A DNA stretch of 64,000 nucleotides, from positions 5,156,436-5,220,435 of the forward strand of contig OX453278.1 of NCBI GenBank assembly GCA_949710005.1, given 5' to 3'. The notes beneath the pieces are model-generated. The model had not been told where the DNA came from, made no database searches, and worked only from the letters and a program-made list of their open reading frames with translations. The position numbers and the translations under genes are program-made. Shown here one piece after another: positions 44,701 through 59,231 of the stretch; within the stretch, counting starts at the first letter, position 1; every line of letters begins with the position of its first letter. This stretch comes from Ricordea florida (taxonomy: Eukaryota; Cnidaria; Anthozoa; Corallimorpharia; Ricordeidae).

Positions 44701-47700
44701 TTGTGCGACTTGTACTTCTCATTTTTCAGCCTTCAGAAATTTGCCCAAAAATTCATCAATTTTTGAAAATTTTCCTATGGATCCCCCTTTGCTATTTTGC
44801 CAAGAATGGCCATTTTAGACACTATTAAAAAACTTGCCTTTTCTCTTCTAATACATCTTTTTTCATGCGCTTTTTTGCATTGTAACAATCTATGATAGTT
44901 ACGCTTGCAATCCATACTAATTAGGGTATTGTGCGACTTGTACTTCTTATTTTTCAGCCATCCGAAATTTGCTAAAAAAATCGTCCATTTTTGAAAATTT
45001 TCCTATGGTCCTCCCTTTGCTATTTTGCCAAAAATGGCCATTTTAGACACTCTTGAAAAACTTGCCATTTCTCTTCTAATACGTCTTTTTTCATGCGGTT
45101 TTTTTCATTGTAACAATCTATGATAGTTACGCTTTCAATCCATACTAATTAGGGTATTGTGCGGCTTGTGCTTCTCATTTTTCAGCCTTCCGAAATTTGC
45201 CCAAAAAATCGTCCATTTTTGAAAATTTTTTCCATGGACCCCTTTGCTATTTTGCCAAAAATGGTCATTTTAGACACTCTTGAAAAACTTGCCATTTCTC
45301 TTCTAATACGTCTTTTTTCATGCGGTTTTTTGCATTGTAACAATCTATGATAGTTACGCTTTCAATCCATACTAATTAGGGTATTGTGCGACTTGTACTT
45401 CTCATTTTTCAGCCCTGCGAAATTTGCCAAAAAAATCGTCCATTTTTGAAAATTTTCCTATGGTCCCCCCTTTGCTATTTTGCCAAAAATTGCCATTTTA
45501 GACAATATTAAAAAACTTGCCATGTCCCTTCTAATACGTCTTTTTTCATGCGGTTTTTTGCATTGTAACAATCCATACTAATTAGGGTATTGTGCGACTT
45601 GTGCTTCTCATTTTTCAGCCTTCCGAAATTTGCCCAAAAAATCGTCCATTTTTGAAAATTTTCCTATGGTCCCCCCTTTGCTATTTTGCCAAAAATGGCC
45701 ATTTTATACACTAATAAAAAACTTGTGCGACTATTAAAAAATTTGTGCGACTTGTACTTCTCATTTTTCAGCCTTCAGAAATTTGCCCAATTTTTCTTTT
45801 TTTCCTTTTGCTATTTTGCCAAAAATGGCCATTTTAGACACTCTTGAAAAACTTGCCATTTCTCTTCTAATACGTCTTTTTTCATGCGGTGTTTTGCATT
45901 GTAACAATCTATGATAGTTACGCTTTCAATCCATACTAATTAGGGTATTGTGCGACTTGTACTTCTCATTTTTCAGCCTTCAGAAATTTGCCCAAAAATT
46001 CATCAATTTTTGAAAATTTTCCTATGGATCCCCCTTTGCTATTTTGCCAAGAATGGCCATTTTAGACACTATTAAAAAACTTGCCTTTTCTCTTCTAATA
46101 CATCTTTTTTCATGCGCTTTTTTGCATTGTAACAATCTATGATAGTTACGCTTGCAATCCATACTAATTAGGGTATTGTGCGATTTGTACTTCTCATTTT
46201 TCAGCCATCCGAAATTTCCTAAAAAATTCGTCCATTTTTGAAAATTTTCCTATGGTCGCCCCTTTGCTATTTTGCCAAAAATGGCCATTTTAGACACTAT
46301 TAAAAAACTTGCCATTTCTCTTCTAATACGTCTTTTTTCATGCGGTTTTTTGCATTGTAACAATGTATGATAGTTACGCTTTCAATCCATACTAATTAGG
46401 GTATTGTGCGAATTGTATTTCTCATTATTCAGCCTTCCGAAATTTGCCCAAAAAATCGTCCATTTTTGAAAATTTTCCTATGGTCCCCCCTTTTCTATTT
46501 TGCCAAAAATGGCAATTTTAGACACTCTTGAAAAACTTGCCATTTCTCTTCTAATACGTCTCTTTTCATGCGGTTTTTTGCATTGTAACAATCTATGATA
46601 GTTACGCTTTCAGTCCATAATAATTAGGGTATTGTGCGACTTGTACTTCTTATTTTTTAGCCATCCGAAATTTGCAAAAAAAATCGTCAATTTTTGAAAA
46701 TTTTCCTATGGTCCCCCCTTTGCTATTTTGCCAAAAATGGCCATTTTAGACACTCTTGAAAAACTTGCCATTTCTCTTCTAATACGTCTTTTTTCATGCG
46801 GTTTTTTGCATTGTAACAATCTATGATAGTTACGCTTTCAATCCATACTAATTAGGGTATTGTGCGACTTGTACTTCTCATTTTTCAGCCATCCGAAATT
46901 TCCTAAAAAATTCGTCCATTTTTGAAAATTTTCCTATGGTCGCCCCTTTGCTATTTTGCCAAAAATGGCCATTTTAGACACTATTAAAAAACTTGCCATT
47001 TCTCTTCTAATACGTCTTTTTTCATGCGGTTTTTTGCATTGTAACAATCTATGATAGTTACGCTTTCAATCCATACTAATTAGGGTATTGTGCGAATTGT
47101 ATTTCTCATTATTCAGCCTTCCGATATTTGCCCAATAAATCGTCTATTTTTGAAAATTTTCCTATGGTCCCCCCTTTTCTATTTTGCCAAAAATGGCAAT
47201 TTTAGACACTCTTGAAAAACTTGCCATTTCTCTTCTAATACGTCTCTTTTCATGCGGTTTTTTGCATTGTAACAATCTATGATAGTTACGCTTTCAGTCC
47301 ATAATAATTAGGGTATTGTGCGACTTGTACTTCTTATTTTTTAGCCATCCGAAATTTGCAAAAAAAATCGTCCATTTTTGAAAATTTTCCTATGGTCCCC
47401 CCTTTGCTATTTTGCCAAGAATGGCCATTTTAGACACGCTTGAAAAACTTGCCATTTCTCTTCTAATACGTCTTTTTTCATGCGGTTTTTTGCATTGTAA
47501 CAATCTATGATAGTTACGCTTTCAATCCATACTAATTAGGGTATTGTGCGACTTGTACTTCTCATTTTTCAGCCTTCCGAAATTTGCCCAAAAAATCGTC
47601 CATTTTTGAAAATTTTCCTATGGTCCCGCTTTTGCTATTTTTCCAAAAATGGCCATTTTAGACACTATTAAAAAACTTGCCATTTCTCTTCTAATACGTC

Positions 47701-50700
47701 TTTTTTAATGCGGTTTTTTGCATTGTAACAATCTATGATAGTTACGCTTTCAATCCATACTAATTAGGGTATTGTGCGACTTCTACTTCTCATTTGTCAG
47801 CCTTCCGAAGTTTGCCCAAAAAATCGTCCATTTTTGAGAATTTTCATATGGTCCCCCTTTTGCTATTTTGCCAAAAATGGCCATTTTAGACACTATTAAA
47901 AAACTTGCCATTTCTCTTCTAATACGTCTTTTGTCATGCGGCTTTTTGCATTGTAACAATCTATGATAGTTACGCTTTCAGTCCATACTAATTAGGGTAT
48001 TGTGCGACTTGTAATTCTTATTTTTCAGCCATCCGAAATTTGCTAAAAAAATCGTCCATTTTTGAAAATTTTCCTATGGTCCCCCCTTTGCTATTTTGCC
48101 AAGAATGGCCATTTTAGACAGTCTTGAAAAACTTGCCATTTCTCCTCTAATACGTCTTTTTTCATGCGGTTTTTTTGCATTGTAACAATCTATGATAGTT
48201 ACGCTTTCAATCCATACTAATTAGGGTATTGTGCGGCTTGTGCTTCTCATTTTTCAGCCTTCCGAAATTTGCCCAAAAAATCGTCCATTTTTGAAAATTT
48301 TCCTATGGACCCCTTTGCTATTTTACCAAAAATGGTCATTTTAGACACTCTTGAAAAACTTTCCATTTCTCTTCTAATACGTCTTTTTTCATGCGGTTTT
48401 TTGCATTGTAACAATCTATGATAGTTACGCTTTCAATCCATACTAATTAGGGTATTGTGCGACTTGTGCTTCTCATTTTTCAGCCTTCCGAAATTTGCCC
48501 AAAAAATCGTCCATTTTTGAAAATTTTCCTATGGTCCCCCCTTTGCTATTTTGCCAAAAATGGCCATTTTATACACTAATAAAAAACTTGTGCGACTATT
48601 AAAAAATTTGTGCGACTTGTACTTCTCATTTTTCAGCCATCAGAAATTTGCCCAATTTTTCTTTTTTTCCTTTTGCTATTTTGCCAAAAATGGCCATTTT
48701 AGACACTCTTGAAAAACTTGCCATTTCTCTTCTAATACGTCTTTTTTCATGCGGTTTTTTGCATTGTAACAATCTATGATAGTTACGCTTTCAATCCATA
48801 CTAATTAGGGTATTGTGCGACTTGTGCTTCTCATTTTTCAGCCTTCCGAAATTTGCCCAAAAAATCGTCCATTTTTGAAAATTTTCCTATGGTCCCCCCT
48901 TTGCTATTTTGCCAAAAATGGCCATTTTAGACACTCTTGAAAAACTTGCCATTTCTCTTCTAATACGTCTTTTTTCATGCGGTTTTTTTCATTGTAACAA
49001 TCTATGATAGTTACGCTTTCAATCCATACTAATTAGGGTATTGTGCGGCCTGTGCTTGTCATTTTTCAGCCTTCCGAAGTTTGCCCAAAAAATCGTCCAT
49101 TTTTGAAAATTTTCCTATGGACCCCTTTGCTATTTTGCCAAAAATGATCATTTTAGACACTCTTGAAAAACTTGCCATTTCTCTTCTAATACGTCTTTTT
49201 TCATGCGGTTTTTTGCATTGTAACAATCTATGATAGTTACGCTTTCAATCCATACTAATTAGGGTATTGTGCGACTTGTGCTTCTCATTTTTCAGCCTTC
49301 CGAAATTTGCCCAAAAAATCGTCCATTTTTGAAAATTTTCCTATGGTCCCCCCTTTGCTATTTTGCCAAAAATGGCCATTTTATACACTAATAAAAAACT
49401 TGTGCGACTATTAAAAAATTTGTGCGACTTGTACTTCTCATTTTTTTGCCTTCAGAAATTTGCCCAATTTTTCTTTTTTTCCTTTTGCTATTTTGCCAAA
49501 AATGGCCATTTTAGAAACTCTTGAAAAACTTGCCATTTCTCTTCTAATACGTCTTTTTTCATGCGGTGTTTTGCATTGTAACAATCTATGAAAGTTACGC
49601 TTTCAATCCATACTAATTAGGGTATTGTGCGACTTGTACTTCTCATTTTTCAGCCTTCAGAAGTTTGCCCAAAAATTCATCAATTTTTGAAAATTTTCCT
49701 ATGGATCCCCCTTTGCTATTTTGCCAAGAATGGCCATTTTAGACACTATTAAAAAACTTGCCTTTTCTCTTCTAATACATCTTTTTTCATGCGCTTTTTT
49801 GCATTGTAACAATCTATGATAGTTACGCTTGCAATCCATACTAATTAGGGTATTGTGCGACTTGTACTTCTCATTTTTCAGCCATCCGAAATTTGCTAAA
49901 AAATTCGTCCATTTTTGAAAATTTTCCTATGGTCGCCCCTTTGCTATTTTGCCAAAAATGGCCATTTTAGACACTATTAAAAAACTTGCCATTTCTCTTC
50001 TAATACGTCTTTTTTCATGCGGTGTTTTGCATTGTAACAATCTATGATAGTTACGCTTTCAATCCATACTAATTAGGGTATTGTGCGACTTCTACTTCTC
50101 ATTTGTCAGCCTTCCGAAGTTTGCCCAAAAAATCGTCCATCTTTGAGAATTTTCCTATGGTCCCCCTTTTGCTATTTTGCCAAAAATGGCCATTTTAGAC
50201 ACTATTAAAAAACTTGCCATTTCTCTTCTAATACGTCTTTTGTCATGCGGTTTTTTGCATTGTAACAATCTATGATAGTTACGCTTTCAGTCCATACTAA
50301 TTAGGGTATTGTGCGACTTGTACTTCTTATTTTTCAGCCATCCGAAATTTGCTAAAAAAATCGTCCATTTTTGAAAATTTTCCTATGGTCCCCCCATTTG
50401 CTATTTTGCCAAAAATGGCCATTTTAGACACTCTTGAAAAACTTGCCATTTCTCTTCTAATACGTCTTTTTTCATGCGGTTTTTTTCATTGTAACAATCT
50501 ATGATAGTTACGCTTTCAATCCTTACTAATTAGGGTATTGTGCGGCTTGTGCTTCTCATTTTTCAGCCTTCCGAAATTTGCCCAAAAAATCGTCCATTTT
50601 TGAAAATTCTCCTATGGACCCCTTTGCTATTTTGCCAAAAATGGCCATTTTAGACACTCTTGAAAAACTTGCCATTTCTCCTCTAATACGTCTTTTTTCA

Positions 50701-51331
50701 TGCGGTTTTTTTCATTGTAACAATCTATGATAGTTACGCTTTCAATCCATACTAATTAGGGTATTGTGCGGCTTGTGCTTCTCATTTTTCAGCCTTCCGA
50801 AATTTGCCCAAAAAATCGTCCATTTTTGAAAATTTTCCTATGGACCCCTTTGCTATTTTGCCAAAAATGGCCATTTTAGACACTCTTGAAAAACTTGCCA
50901 TTTCTCCTCTAATACGTCTTTTTTCATGCGGTTTTTTTCATTGTAACAATCTATGATAGTTACGCTTTCAATCCATACTAATTAGGGTATTGTGCGGCTT
51001 GTACTTCTCATTTTTCAGCCTTCCGAAATTTGCCCAAAAAATCGTCCATTTTTGAAAATTTTCCTATGGACCCCTTTGCTATTTTGCCAAAAATGGTCAT
51101 TTTAGACACTCTTGAAAAACTTGCCATTTCTCTTCTAATACGTCTTTTTTCATGCGGTTTTTTGCATTGTAACAATCTATGATAGTTACGCTTTCAATCC
51201 ATACTAATTAGGGTATTGTGCGACTTGTGCTTCTCATTTTTCAGCCTTCCGAAATTTGCCCAAAAAATCGTCCATTTTTGAAAATTTTCCTATGGTCCCC
51301 CCTTTGCTATTTTGCCAAAAATGGCAATTTT
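44700..51331 (+). repeat. Mixed subarray with loose ~2.9-kb periodicity
   Basis: Short monomers lie at 45706, 48571, 49383 and 51332, at spacings of 2865, 812 and 1949 bp. The 2865 interval matches the unit at 4.6-10 kb within a base. The 812 interval is three full monomers and one short one. The last 206-bp deletion monomer of the window is at ~45569. Confidence 0.65.
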
Positions 51332-54300
51332 ATACACTAATAAAAAACTTGTGCGACTATTAAAAAATTTGTGCGACTTGTACTTCTCATTTTTCAGCCT
51401 TCAGAAATTTGCCCAATTTTTCTTTTTTTCCTTTTGCTATTTTGCCAAAAATGGCCATTTTAGACACTCTTGAAAAACTTGCCATTTCTCTTCTAATACG
51501 TCTTTTTTCATGCGGTGTTTTGCATTGTAACAATCTATGATAGTTACGCTTTCAATCCATACTAATTAGGGTATTGTGCGACTTGTACTTCTCATTTTTC
51601 AGCCTTCAGAAATTTGCCGAAAAATTCATCAATTTTTGAAAATTTTCCTATGGATCCCCCTTTGCTATTTTGCCAAGAATGGCCATTTTAGACACTATTA
51701 AAAAACTTGCCTTTTCTCTTCTAATACATCTTTTTTCATGCGCTTTTTTGCATTGTAACAATCTATGATAGTTACGCTTGCAATCCATACTAATTAGGGT
51801 ATTGTGCGACTTGTACTTCTCATTTTTCAGCCATCCGAAATTTGCTAAGAAATTCGTCCATTTTTGAAAATTTTCCTATGGTCGACCCTTTGCTATTTTG
51901 CCAAAAATGGCCATTTTAGACACTATTATAAAACTTGCCATTTCTCTTCTAATACGTCTTTTTTCATGCGGTTTTTTTCATTGTAACAATCTATGATAGT
52001 TACGCTTTCAATCCATACTAATTAGGGTATTGTGCGGCTTGTGCTTCTCATTTTTCAGCCTTCCGAAATTTGCCCAAAAAATCGTCCATTTTTGAAAATT
52101 CTCCTATGGACCCCTTTGCTATTTTGCCAAAAATGGCCATTTTAGACACTCTTGAAAAACTTGCCATTTCTCCTCTAATACGTCTTTTTTCATGCGGTTT
52201 TTTTCATTGTAACAATCTATGATAGTTACGCTTTCAATCCATACTAATTAGGGTATTGTGCGGCTTGTGCTTCTCATTTTTCAGCCTTCCGAAATTTGCC
52301 CAAAAAATCGTCCATTTTTGAAAATTTTCCTATGGACCCCTTTGCTATTTTGCCAAAAATGGTCATTTTAGACACTCTTGAAAAACTTGCCATTTCTCTT
52401 CTAATACGTCTTTTTTCATGCGGTTTTTTGCATTGTAACAATCTATGATAGTTACGCTTTCAATCCATACTAATTAGGGTATTGTGCGACTTCTACTTCT
52501 CATTTGTCAGCCTTCCGAAGTTTGCCCAAAAAATCGTCCATTTTTCAGAATTTTCCTATGGTCCCCCTTTTGCTATTTTGCCAAAAATGGCCATTTTAGA
52601 CACTATTAAAAAACTTGCCATTTCTCTTCTAATACGTCTTTTGTCATGCGGCTTTTTGCATTGTAACAATCTATGATAGTTACGCTTTTAGTCCATACTA
52701 ATTAGGGTATTGTGCGAATTGTACTTCTTATTTTTCAGCCATCCGAAATTTGCTAAAAAAATCGTCCATTTTTGAAAATTTTCCTATGGTCCCCCCTTTG
52801 CTATTTTGCCAAAAATGGCCATTTTAGACACTCTTGAAAAACTTGCCATTTCTCTTCTAATACGTCTTTTTTCATGCGGTTTTTTTCATTGTAACAATCT
52901 ATGATAGTTACGCTTTCAATCCATACTAATTAGGGTATTGTGCGGCTTGTGCTTCTCATTTTTCAGCCTTCCGAAATTTGCCCAAAAAATCGTCCATTTT
53001 TGAAAATTTTCCTATGGTCCCCCGTTTGTTATTTTGCCAAAAATGGCCATTTTATACACTAATAAAAAACTTGTGCGACTATTAAAAAATTTGTGCGACT
53101 TGTACTTCTCATTTTTTTGCCTTCAGAAATTTGCCCAATTTTTCTTTTTTTCCTTTTGCTATTTTGCCAAAAATGGCCATTTTAGAAACTCTTGAAAAAC
53201 TTGCCATTTCTCTTCTAATACGTCTTTTTTCATGCGGTGTTTTGCATTGTAACAATCTATGATAGTTACGCTTTCAATCCATACTAATTAGGGTATTGTG
53301 CGACTTGTACTTCTCATTTTTCAGCCTTCAGAAATTTGCCGAAAAATTCATCAATTTTTGAAAATTTTCCTATGGATCCCCCTTTGCTATTTTGCCAAGA
53401 ATGGCCATTTTAGACACTATTAAAAAACTTGCCTTTTCTCTTCTAATACATCTTTTTTCATGCGCTTTTTTGCATTGTAACAATCTATGATAGTTACGCT
53501 TGCAATCCATACTAATTAGGGTATTGTGCGACTTGTACTTCTCATTTTTCAGCCATCCGAAATTTGCTAAGAAATTCGTCCATTTTTGAAAATTTTCCTA
53601 TGGTCGACCCTTTGCTATTTTGCCAAAAATGGCCATTTTAGACACTATTATAAAACTTGCCATTTCTCTTCTAATACGTCTTTTTTCATGCGGTTTTTTT
53701 CATTGTAACAATCTATGATAGTTACGCTTTCAATCCATACTAATTAGGGTATTGTGCGGCTTGTGCTTCTCATTTTTCAGCCTTCCGAAATTTGCCCAAA
53801 AAATCGTCCATTTTTGAAAATTCTCCTATGGACCCCTTTGCTATTTTGCCAAAAATGGCCATTTTAGACACTCTTGAAAAACTTGCCATTTCTCCTCTAA
53901 TACGTCTTTTTTCATGCGGTTTTTTTCATTGTAACAATCTATGATAGTTACGCTTTCAATCCATACTAATTAGGGTATTGTGCGGCTTGTGCTTCTCATT
54001 TTTCAGCCTTCCGAAATTTGCCCAAAAAATCGTCCATTTTTGAAAATTTTCCTATGGACCCCTTTGCTATTTTGCCAAAAATGGTCATTTTAGACACTCT
54101 TGAAAAACTTGCCATTTCTCTTCTAATACGTCTTTTTTCATGCGGTTTTTTGCATTGTAACAATCTATGATAGTTACGCTTTCAATCCATACTAATTAGG
54201 GTATTGTGCGACTTCTACTTCTCATTTGTCAGCCTTCCGAAGTTTGCCCAAAAAATCGTCCATTTTTCAGAATTTTCCTATGGTCCCCCTTTTGCTATTT

Positions 54301-54920
54301 TGCCAAAAATGGCCATTTTAGACACTATTAAAAAACTTGCCATTTCTCTTCTAATACGTCTTTTGTCATGCGGCTTTTTGCATTGTAACAATCTATGATA
54401 GTTACGCTTTTAGTCCATACTAATTAGGGTATTGTGCGAATTGTACTTCTTATTTTTCAGCCATCCGAAATTTGCTAAAAAAATCGTCCATTTTTGAAAA
54501 TTTTCCTATGGTCCCCCCTTTGCTATTTTGCCAAAAATGGCCATTTTAGACACTCTTGAAAAACTTGCCATTTCTCTTCTAATACGTCTTTTTTCATGCG
54601 GTTTTTTTCATTGTAACAATCTATGATAGTTACGCTTTCAATCCATACTAATTAGGGTATTGTGCGGCTTGTGCTTCTCATTTTTCAGCCTTCCGAAATT
54701 TGCCCAAAAAATCGTCCATTTTTGAAAATTTTCCTATGGTCCCCCGTTTGTTATTTTGCCAAAAATGGCCATTTTATACACTAATAAAAAACTTGTGCGA
54801 CTATTAAAAAATTTGTGCGACTTGTACTTCTCATTTTTTTGCCTTCAGAAATTTGCCCAATTTTTCTTTTTTTCCTTTTGCTATTTTGCCAAAAATGGCC
54901 ATTTTAGAAACTCTTGAAAA
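51332..54920 (+). repeat. 1722-bp higher-order repeat, two copies
   Basis: Short monomers at 51332, 53054 and 54776 are 1722 bp apart. Private variants repeat at the same step: GCCGAAAAATTCATC at ~51617 and ~53339, and ATTTTTCAGAATTTTCC at ~52531 and ~54253. The unit is seven full monomers plus one short one, less a few bases. The duplicated stretch runs roughly 51480-53200 and 53202-54920. Confidence 0.85.
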
Positions 54921-57900
54921 ACTTGCCATTTCTCTTCTAATACGTCTTTTTTCATGCGGTGTTTTGCATTGTAACAATCTATGATAGTTACGCTTTCAAT
55001 CCATACTAATTAGGGTATTGTGCGACTTGTACTTCTCATTTTTCAGCCTTCAGAAGTTTGCCCAAAAATTCATCAATTTTTGAAAATTTTCCTATGGATC
55101 CCCCTTTGCTATTTTGCCAAGAATGGCCATTTTAGACACTATTAAAAAACTTGCCTTTTCTCTTCTAATACATCTTTTTTCATGCGCTTTTTTGCATTGT
55201 AACAATCTATGATAGTTACGCTTGCAATCCATACTAATTAGGGTATTGTGCGACTTGTACTTCTCATTTTTCAGCCATCCGAAATTTGCTAAAAAATTCG
55301 TCCATTTTTGAAAATTTTCCTATGGTCGCCCCTTTGCTATTTTGCCAAAAATGGCCATTTTAGACACTATTAAAAAACTTGCCATTTCTCTTCTAATACG
55401 TCTTTTTTCATGCGGTTTTTTGCATTGTAACAATCTATGATAGTTACGCTTTCAATCCATACTAATTAGGGTATTGTGCGAATTGTGTTTCTCATTATTC
55501 AGCCTTCCGAAATTTGCCCAAAAAATCGTCCATTTGTGAAAATTTTCCTATGGTCCCCCCTTTTCTATTTTGCCAAAAATGGCCATTTTAGACACTCTTG
55601 AAAAACTTGCCATTTCTCTTCTAATACGTCTCTTTTCATGCGGTTTTTTGCATTGTAACAATCTATAATAGTTACGCTTTCAGTCCATAATAATTAGGGT
55701 ATTGTGCGACTTGTACTTCTTATTTTTTAGCCATCCGAAATTTGCAAAAAAAATCGTCCATTTTTGAAAATTTTCCTATGGTCCCCCCTTTGCTATTTTG
55801 CCAAAAATGGCCATTTTAGACACTCTTGAAAAACTTGCCATTTCTCTTCTAATACGTCTTTTTTCATGCGGTCTTTTCCATTGTAACAATCTATGATAGT
55901 TACGCTTTCAGTCCATACTAATTAGGGTATTGTGCGACTTCTACTTCTCATTTGTCAGCCTTCCGAAGTTTGCCCAAAAAATCGTCCATTTTTCAGAATT
56001 TTCCTATGGTCCCCCTTTTGCTATTTTGCCAAAAATGGCCATTTTAGACACTATTAAAAAACTTGCCATTTCTCTTCTAATACGTCTTTTGTCATGCGGC
56101 TTTTTGCATTGTAACAATCTATGATAGTTACGCTTTCAGTCCATACTAATTAGGGTATTGTGCGACTTGTACTTCTTATTTTTCAGCCATCCGAAATTTG
56201 CTAAAAAAATCGTCCATTTTTGAAAATTTTCCTATGGTCCCCCCTTTGCTATTTTGCCAAAAATGGCCATTTTAGACACTCTTGAAAAACTTGCAGTTTC
56301 TCTTCTAATACGTCTTTTTTCATGCGGTTTTTTTCATTGTAACAATCTATGATAGTTACGCTTTCAATCCATACTAATTAGGGTATTGTGCGGCTTGTGC
56401 TTCTCATTTTTCAGCCTTCCGAAATTTGCCCAAAAAATCGTCCATTTTTGAAAATTTTTCTATGGACCCCTTTGCTATTTTGCCAAAAATGGCCATTTTA
56501 GACACTCTTGAAAAACTTGCCATTTCTCTTCTAATACGTCTTTTTTCATGCGGTTTTTTGCATTGTAACAATCTATGATAGTTACGCTTTCAATCCATAC
56601 TAATTAGGGTATTGTGCGACTTGTACTTCTCATTTTTCAGCCTTCAGAAGTTTGCCCAAAAATTCATCAATTTTTGAAAATTTTCCTATGGATCCCCCTT
56701 TGCTATTTTGCCAAGAATGGCCATTTTAGACACTATTAAAAAACTTGCCTTTTCTCTTCTAATACATCTTTTTTCATGCGCTTTTTTGCATTGTAACAAT
56801 CTATGATAGTTACGCTTGCAATCCATACTAATTAGGGTATTGTGCGACTTGTACTTCTCATTTTTCAGCCATCCGAAATTTGCTAAAAAATTCGTCCATT
56901 TTTGAAAATTTTCCTATGGTCGCCCCTTTGCTATTTTGCCAAAAATGGCCATTTTAGACACTATTAAAAAACTTGCCATTTCTCTTCTAATACGTCTTTT
57001 TTCATGCGGTTTTTTGCATTGTAACAATCTATGATAGTTACGCTTTCAATCCATACTAATTAGGGTATTGTGCGAATTGTGTTTCTCATTATTCAGCCTT
57101 CCGAAATTTGCCCAAAAAATCGTCCATTTGTGAAAATTTTCCTATGGTCCCCCCTTTTCTATTTTGCCAAAAATGGCCATTTTAGACACTCTTGAAAAAC
57201 TTGCCATTTCTGTTCTAATACGTCTCTTTTCATGCGGTTTTTTGCATTGTAACAATCTATGATAGTTATGCTTTCAGTCCATAATAATTAGGGTATTGTG
57301 CGACTTGTACTTCTTATTTTTCAGCCATCCGAAATTTGCTAAAAAAATCGTCCATTTTTGAAAATTTTCCTATGGTCCCCCCTTTGCTATTTTGCCAAAA
57401 ATGGCCATTTTAGACACTCTTGAAAAACTTGCCATTTCTCTTCTAATACGTCTTTTTTCATGCGGTTTTTTTCATTGTAACAATCTATGATAGTTACGCT
57501 TTCAATCCATACTAATTAGGGTATTGTGCGGCTTGTGCTTCTCATTTTTCAGCCTTCCGAAATTTGCCCAAAAAATCGTCCATTTTTGAAAATTTTTCTA
57601 TGGACCCCTTTGCTATTTTGCCAAAAATGGCCATTTTAGACACTCTTGAAAAACTTGCCATTTCTCTTCTAATACGTCTTTTTTCATGCGGTTTTTTGCA
57701 TTGTAACAATCTATGATAGTTACGCTTTCAATCCATATTAATTAGGGTATTGTGCGACTTGTGCTTTTCATTTTTCAGCCTTCCGAAATTTGCCCAAAAA
57801 ATAATCAATTTTTGAAAATTTTCCTATGGTCCCCCCTTTACTATTTTGCCAAAAATGGCCATTTTAGACACTATTAAAAAACTTGCCATTTCTCTTCTAA

Positions 57901-59231
57901 TACATCTTTTTTCATGCGGTTTTTTGCATTGTAACAATCTATGATAGTTACGCTTTCAATCCATATTAATTAGGGTATTGTGCGACTTGTGCTTTTCATT
58001 TTTCAGCCTTCCGAAATTTGCCCAAAAAATAATCAATTTTTGAAAATTTTCCTATGGTTCCCCCTTTACTATTTTGCCAAAAATGGCCATTTTAGACACT
58101 ATTAAAAAACTTGCCATTTCTCTTCTAATACATCTTTTTTCATGCGCTTTTTTGCATTGTAACAATCTATGATAGTTACGCTTTCAATCCATACTAATTA
58201 GGGTATTTTGCGACTTGTACTTCTCATTTTTCAGCCATCCGAAATTTGCTAAAAAATTCGTCCATTTTTGAAAATTTTCCTATGGTCGCCATTTTGCTAT
58301 TTTGCCAAAAATTGCCATTTTAGACAATATTAAAAAACTTGCCATGTCCCTTCTAATACGTCTTTTTTCATGCAGTTTTTTGCATTGTAACAATCTATGA
58401 TAGTTACGCTTTCAATCCATACTAATTAGGGTATTGTGCGACTTCTACTTCTCATTTGTCAGCCTTCCGAAGTTTGCCCAAAAAATCGTCCATTTTTGAG
58501 AATTTTCCTATGGTCCCTCTTTTGCTATTTTGCCAAAAATGGCCATTTTAGACACTATTAAAAAACTTGCCATTTCTCTTCTAATACGTCTTTTGTCATG
58601 CGGCTTTTTGCATTGTAACAATCTATGATAGTTACGCTTTCAGTCCATACTAATTAGGGTATTGTGCGACTTGTAATTCTTATTTTTCAGCCATCCAAAA
58701 TTTGCTAAAAAAATCGTCCATTTTTGAAAATTTTCCTATGGTCCCCCCTTTGCTATTTTGCCAAAAATGGCCATTTTAGACACTCTTGAAAAACTTGCCA
58801 TTTCTCTTCTAATACGTCTTTTTTCATGCGGTTTTTTTCATTGTAACAATCTATGATAGTTACGCTTTCAATCCATACTAATTAGGGTATTGTGCGGCTT
58901 GTGCTTCTCATTTTTCAGCCTTCCGAAATTTGCCCAAAAAATCGTCCATTTTTGAAAATTTTCCTATGGACCCCTTTGCTATTTTGCCAAAAATGGTCAT
59001 TTTAGACACTCTTGAAAAACTTGCCATTTCTCTTCTAATACGTCTTTTTTCATGCGGTTTTTTGCATTGTAACAATCTATGATAGTTACGCTTTCAATCC
59101 ATACTAATTAGGGTATTGTGCGACTTGTGCTTCTCATTTTTCAGCCTTCCGAAATTTGCCCAAAAAATCGTCCATTTTTGAAAATTTTCCTATGGTCCCC
59201 CGTTTGCTATTTTGCCAAAAATGGCCATTTT
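54776..59231 (+). repeat. 4.46-kb higher-order repeat, copy 1
   Basis: The short monomer at 54776 is followed by the next at 59232 (4456 bp). The order includes GTGTTTCTCATTATTCAG twice (~55487, ~57078), CTTGCAGTTTCTC at ~56290, and a tandem pair of CATATTAATTAGGG monomers at ~57733 and ~57962. Confidence 0.8.

Noticed and set aside
52482-56124. Repeated 64-codon frames at 52482, 54204 and 55930
   Set aside because: They are TTG-initiated satellite frames copied with the higher-order units; no domain, no proper start and no independent coding signal.
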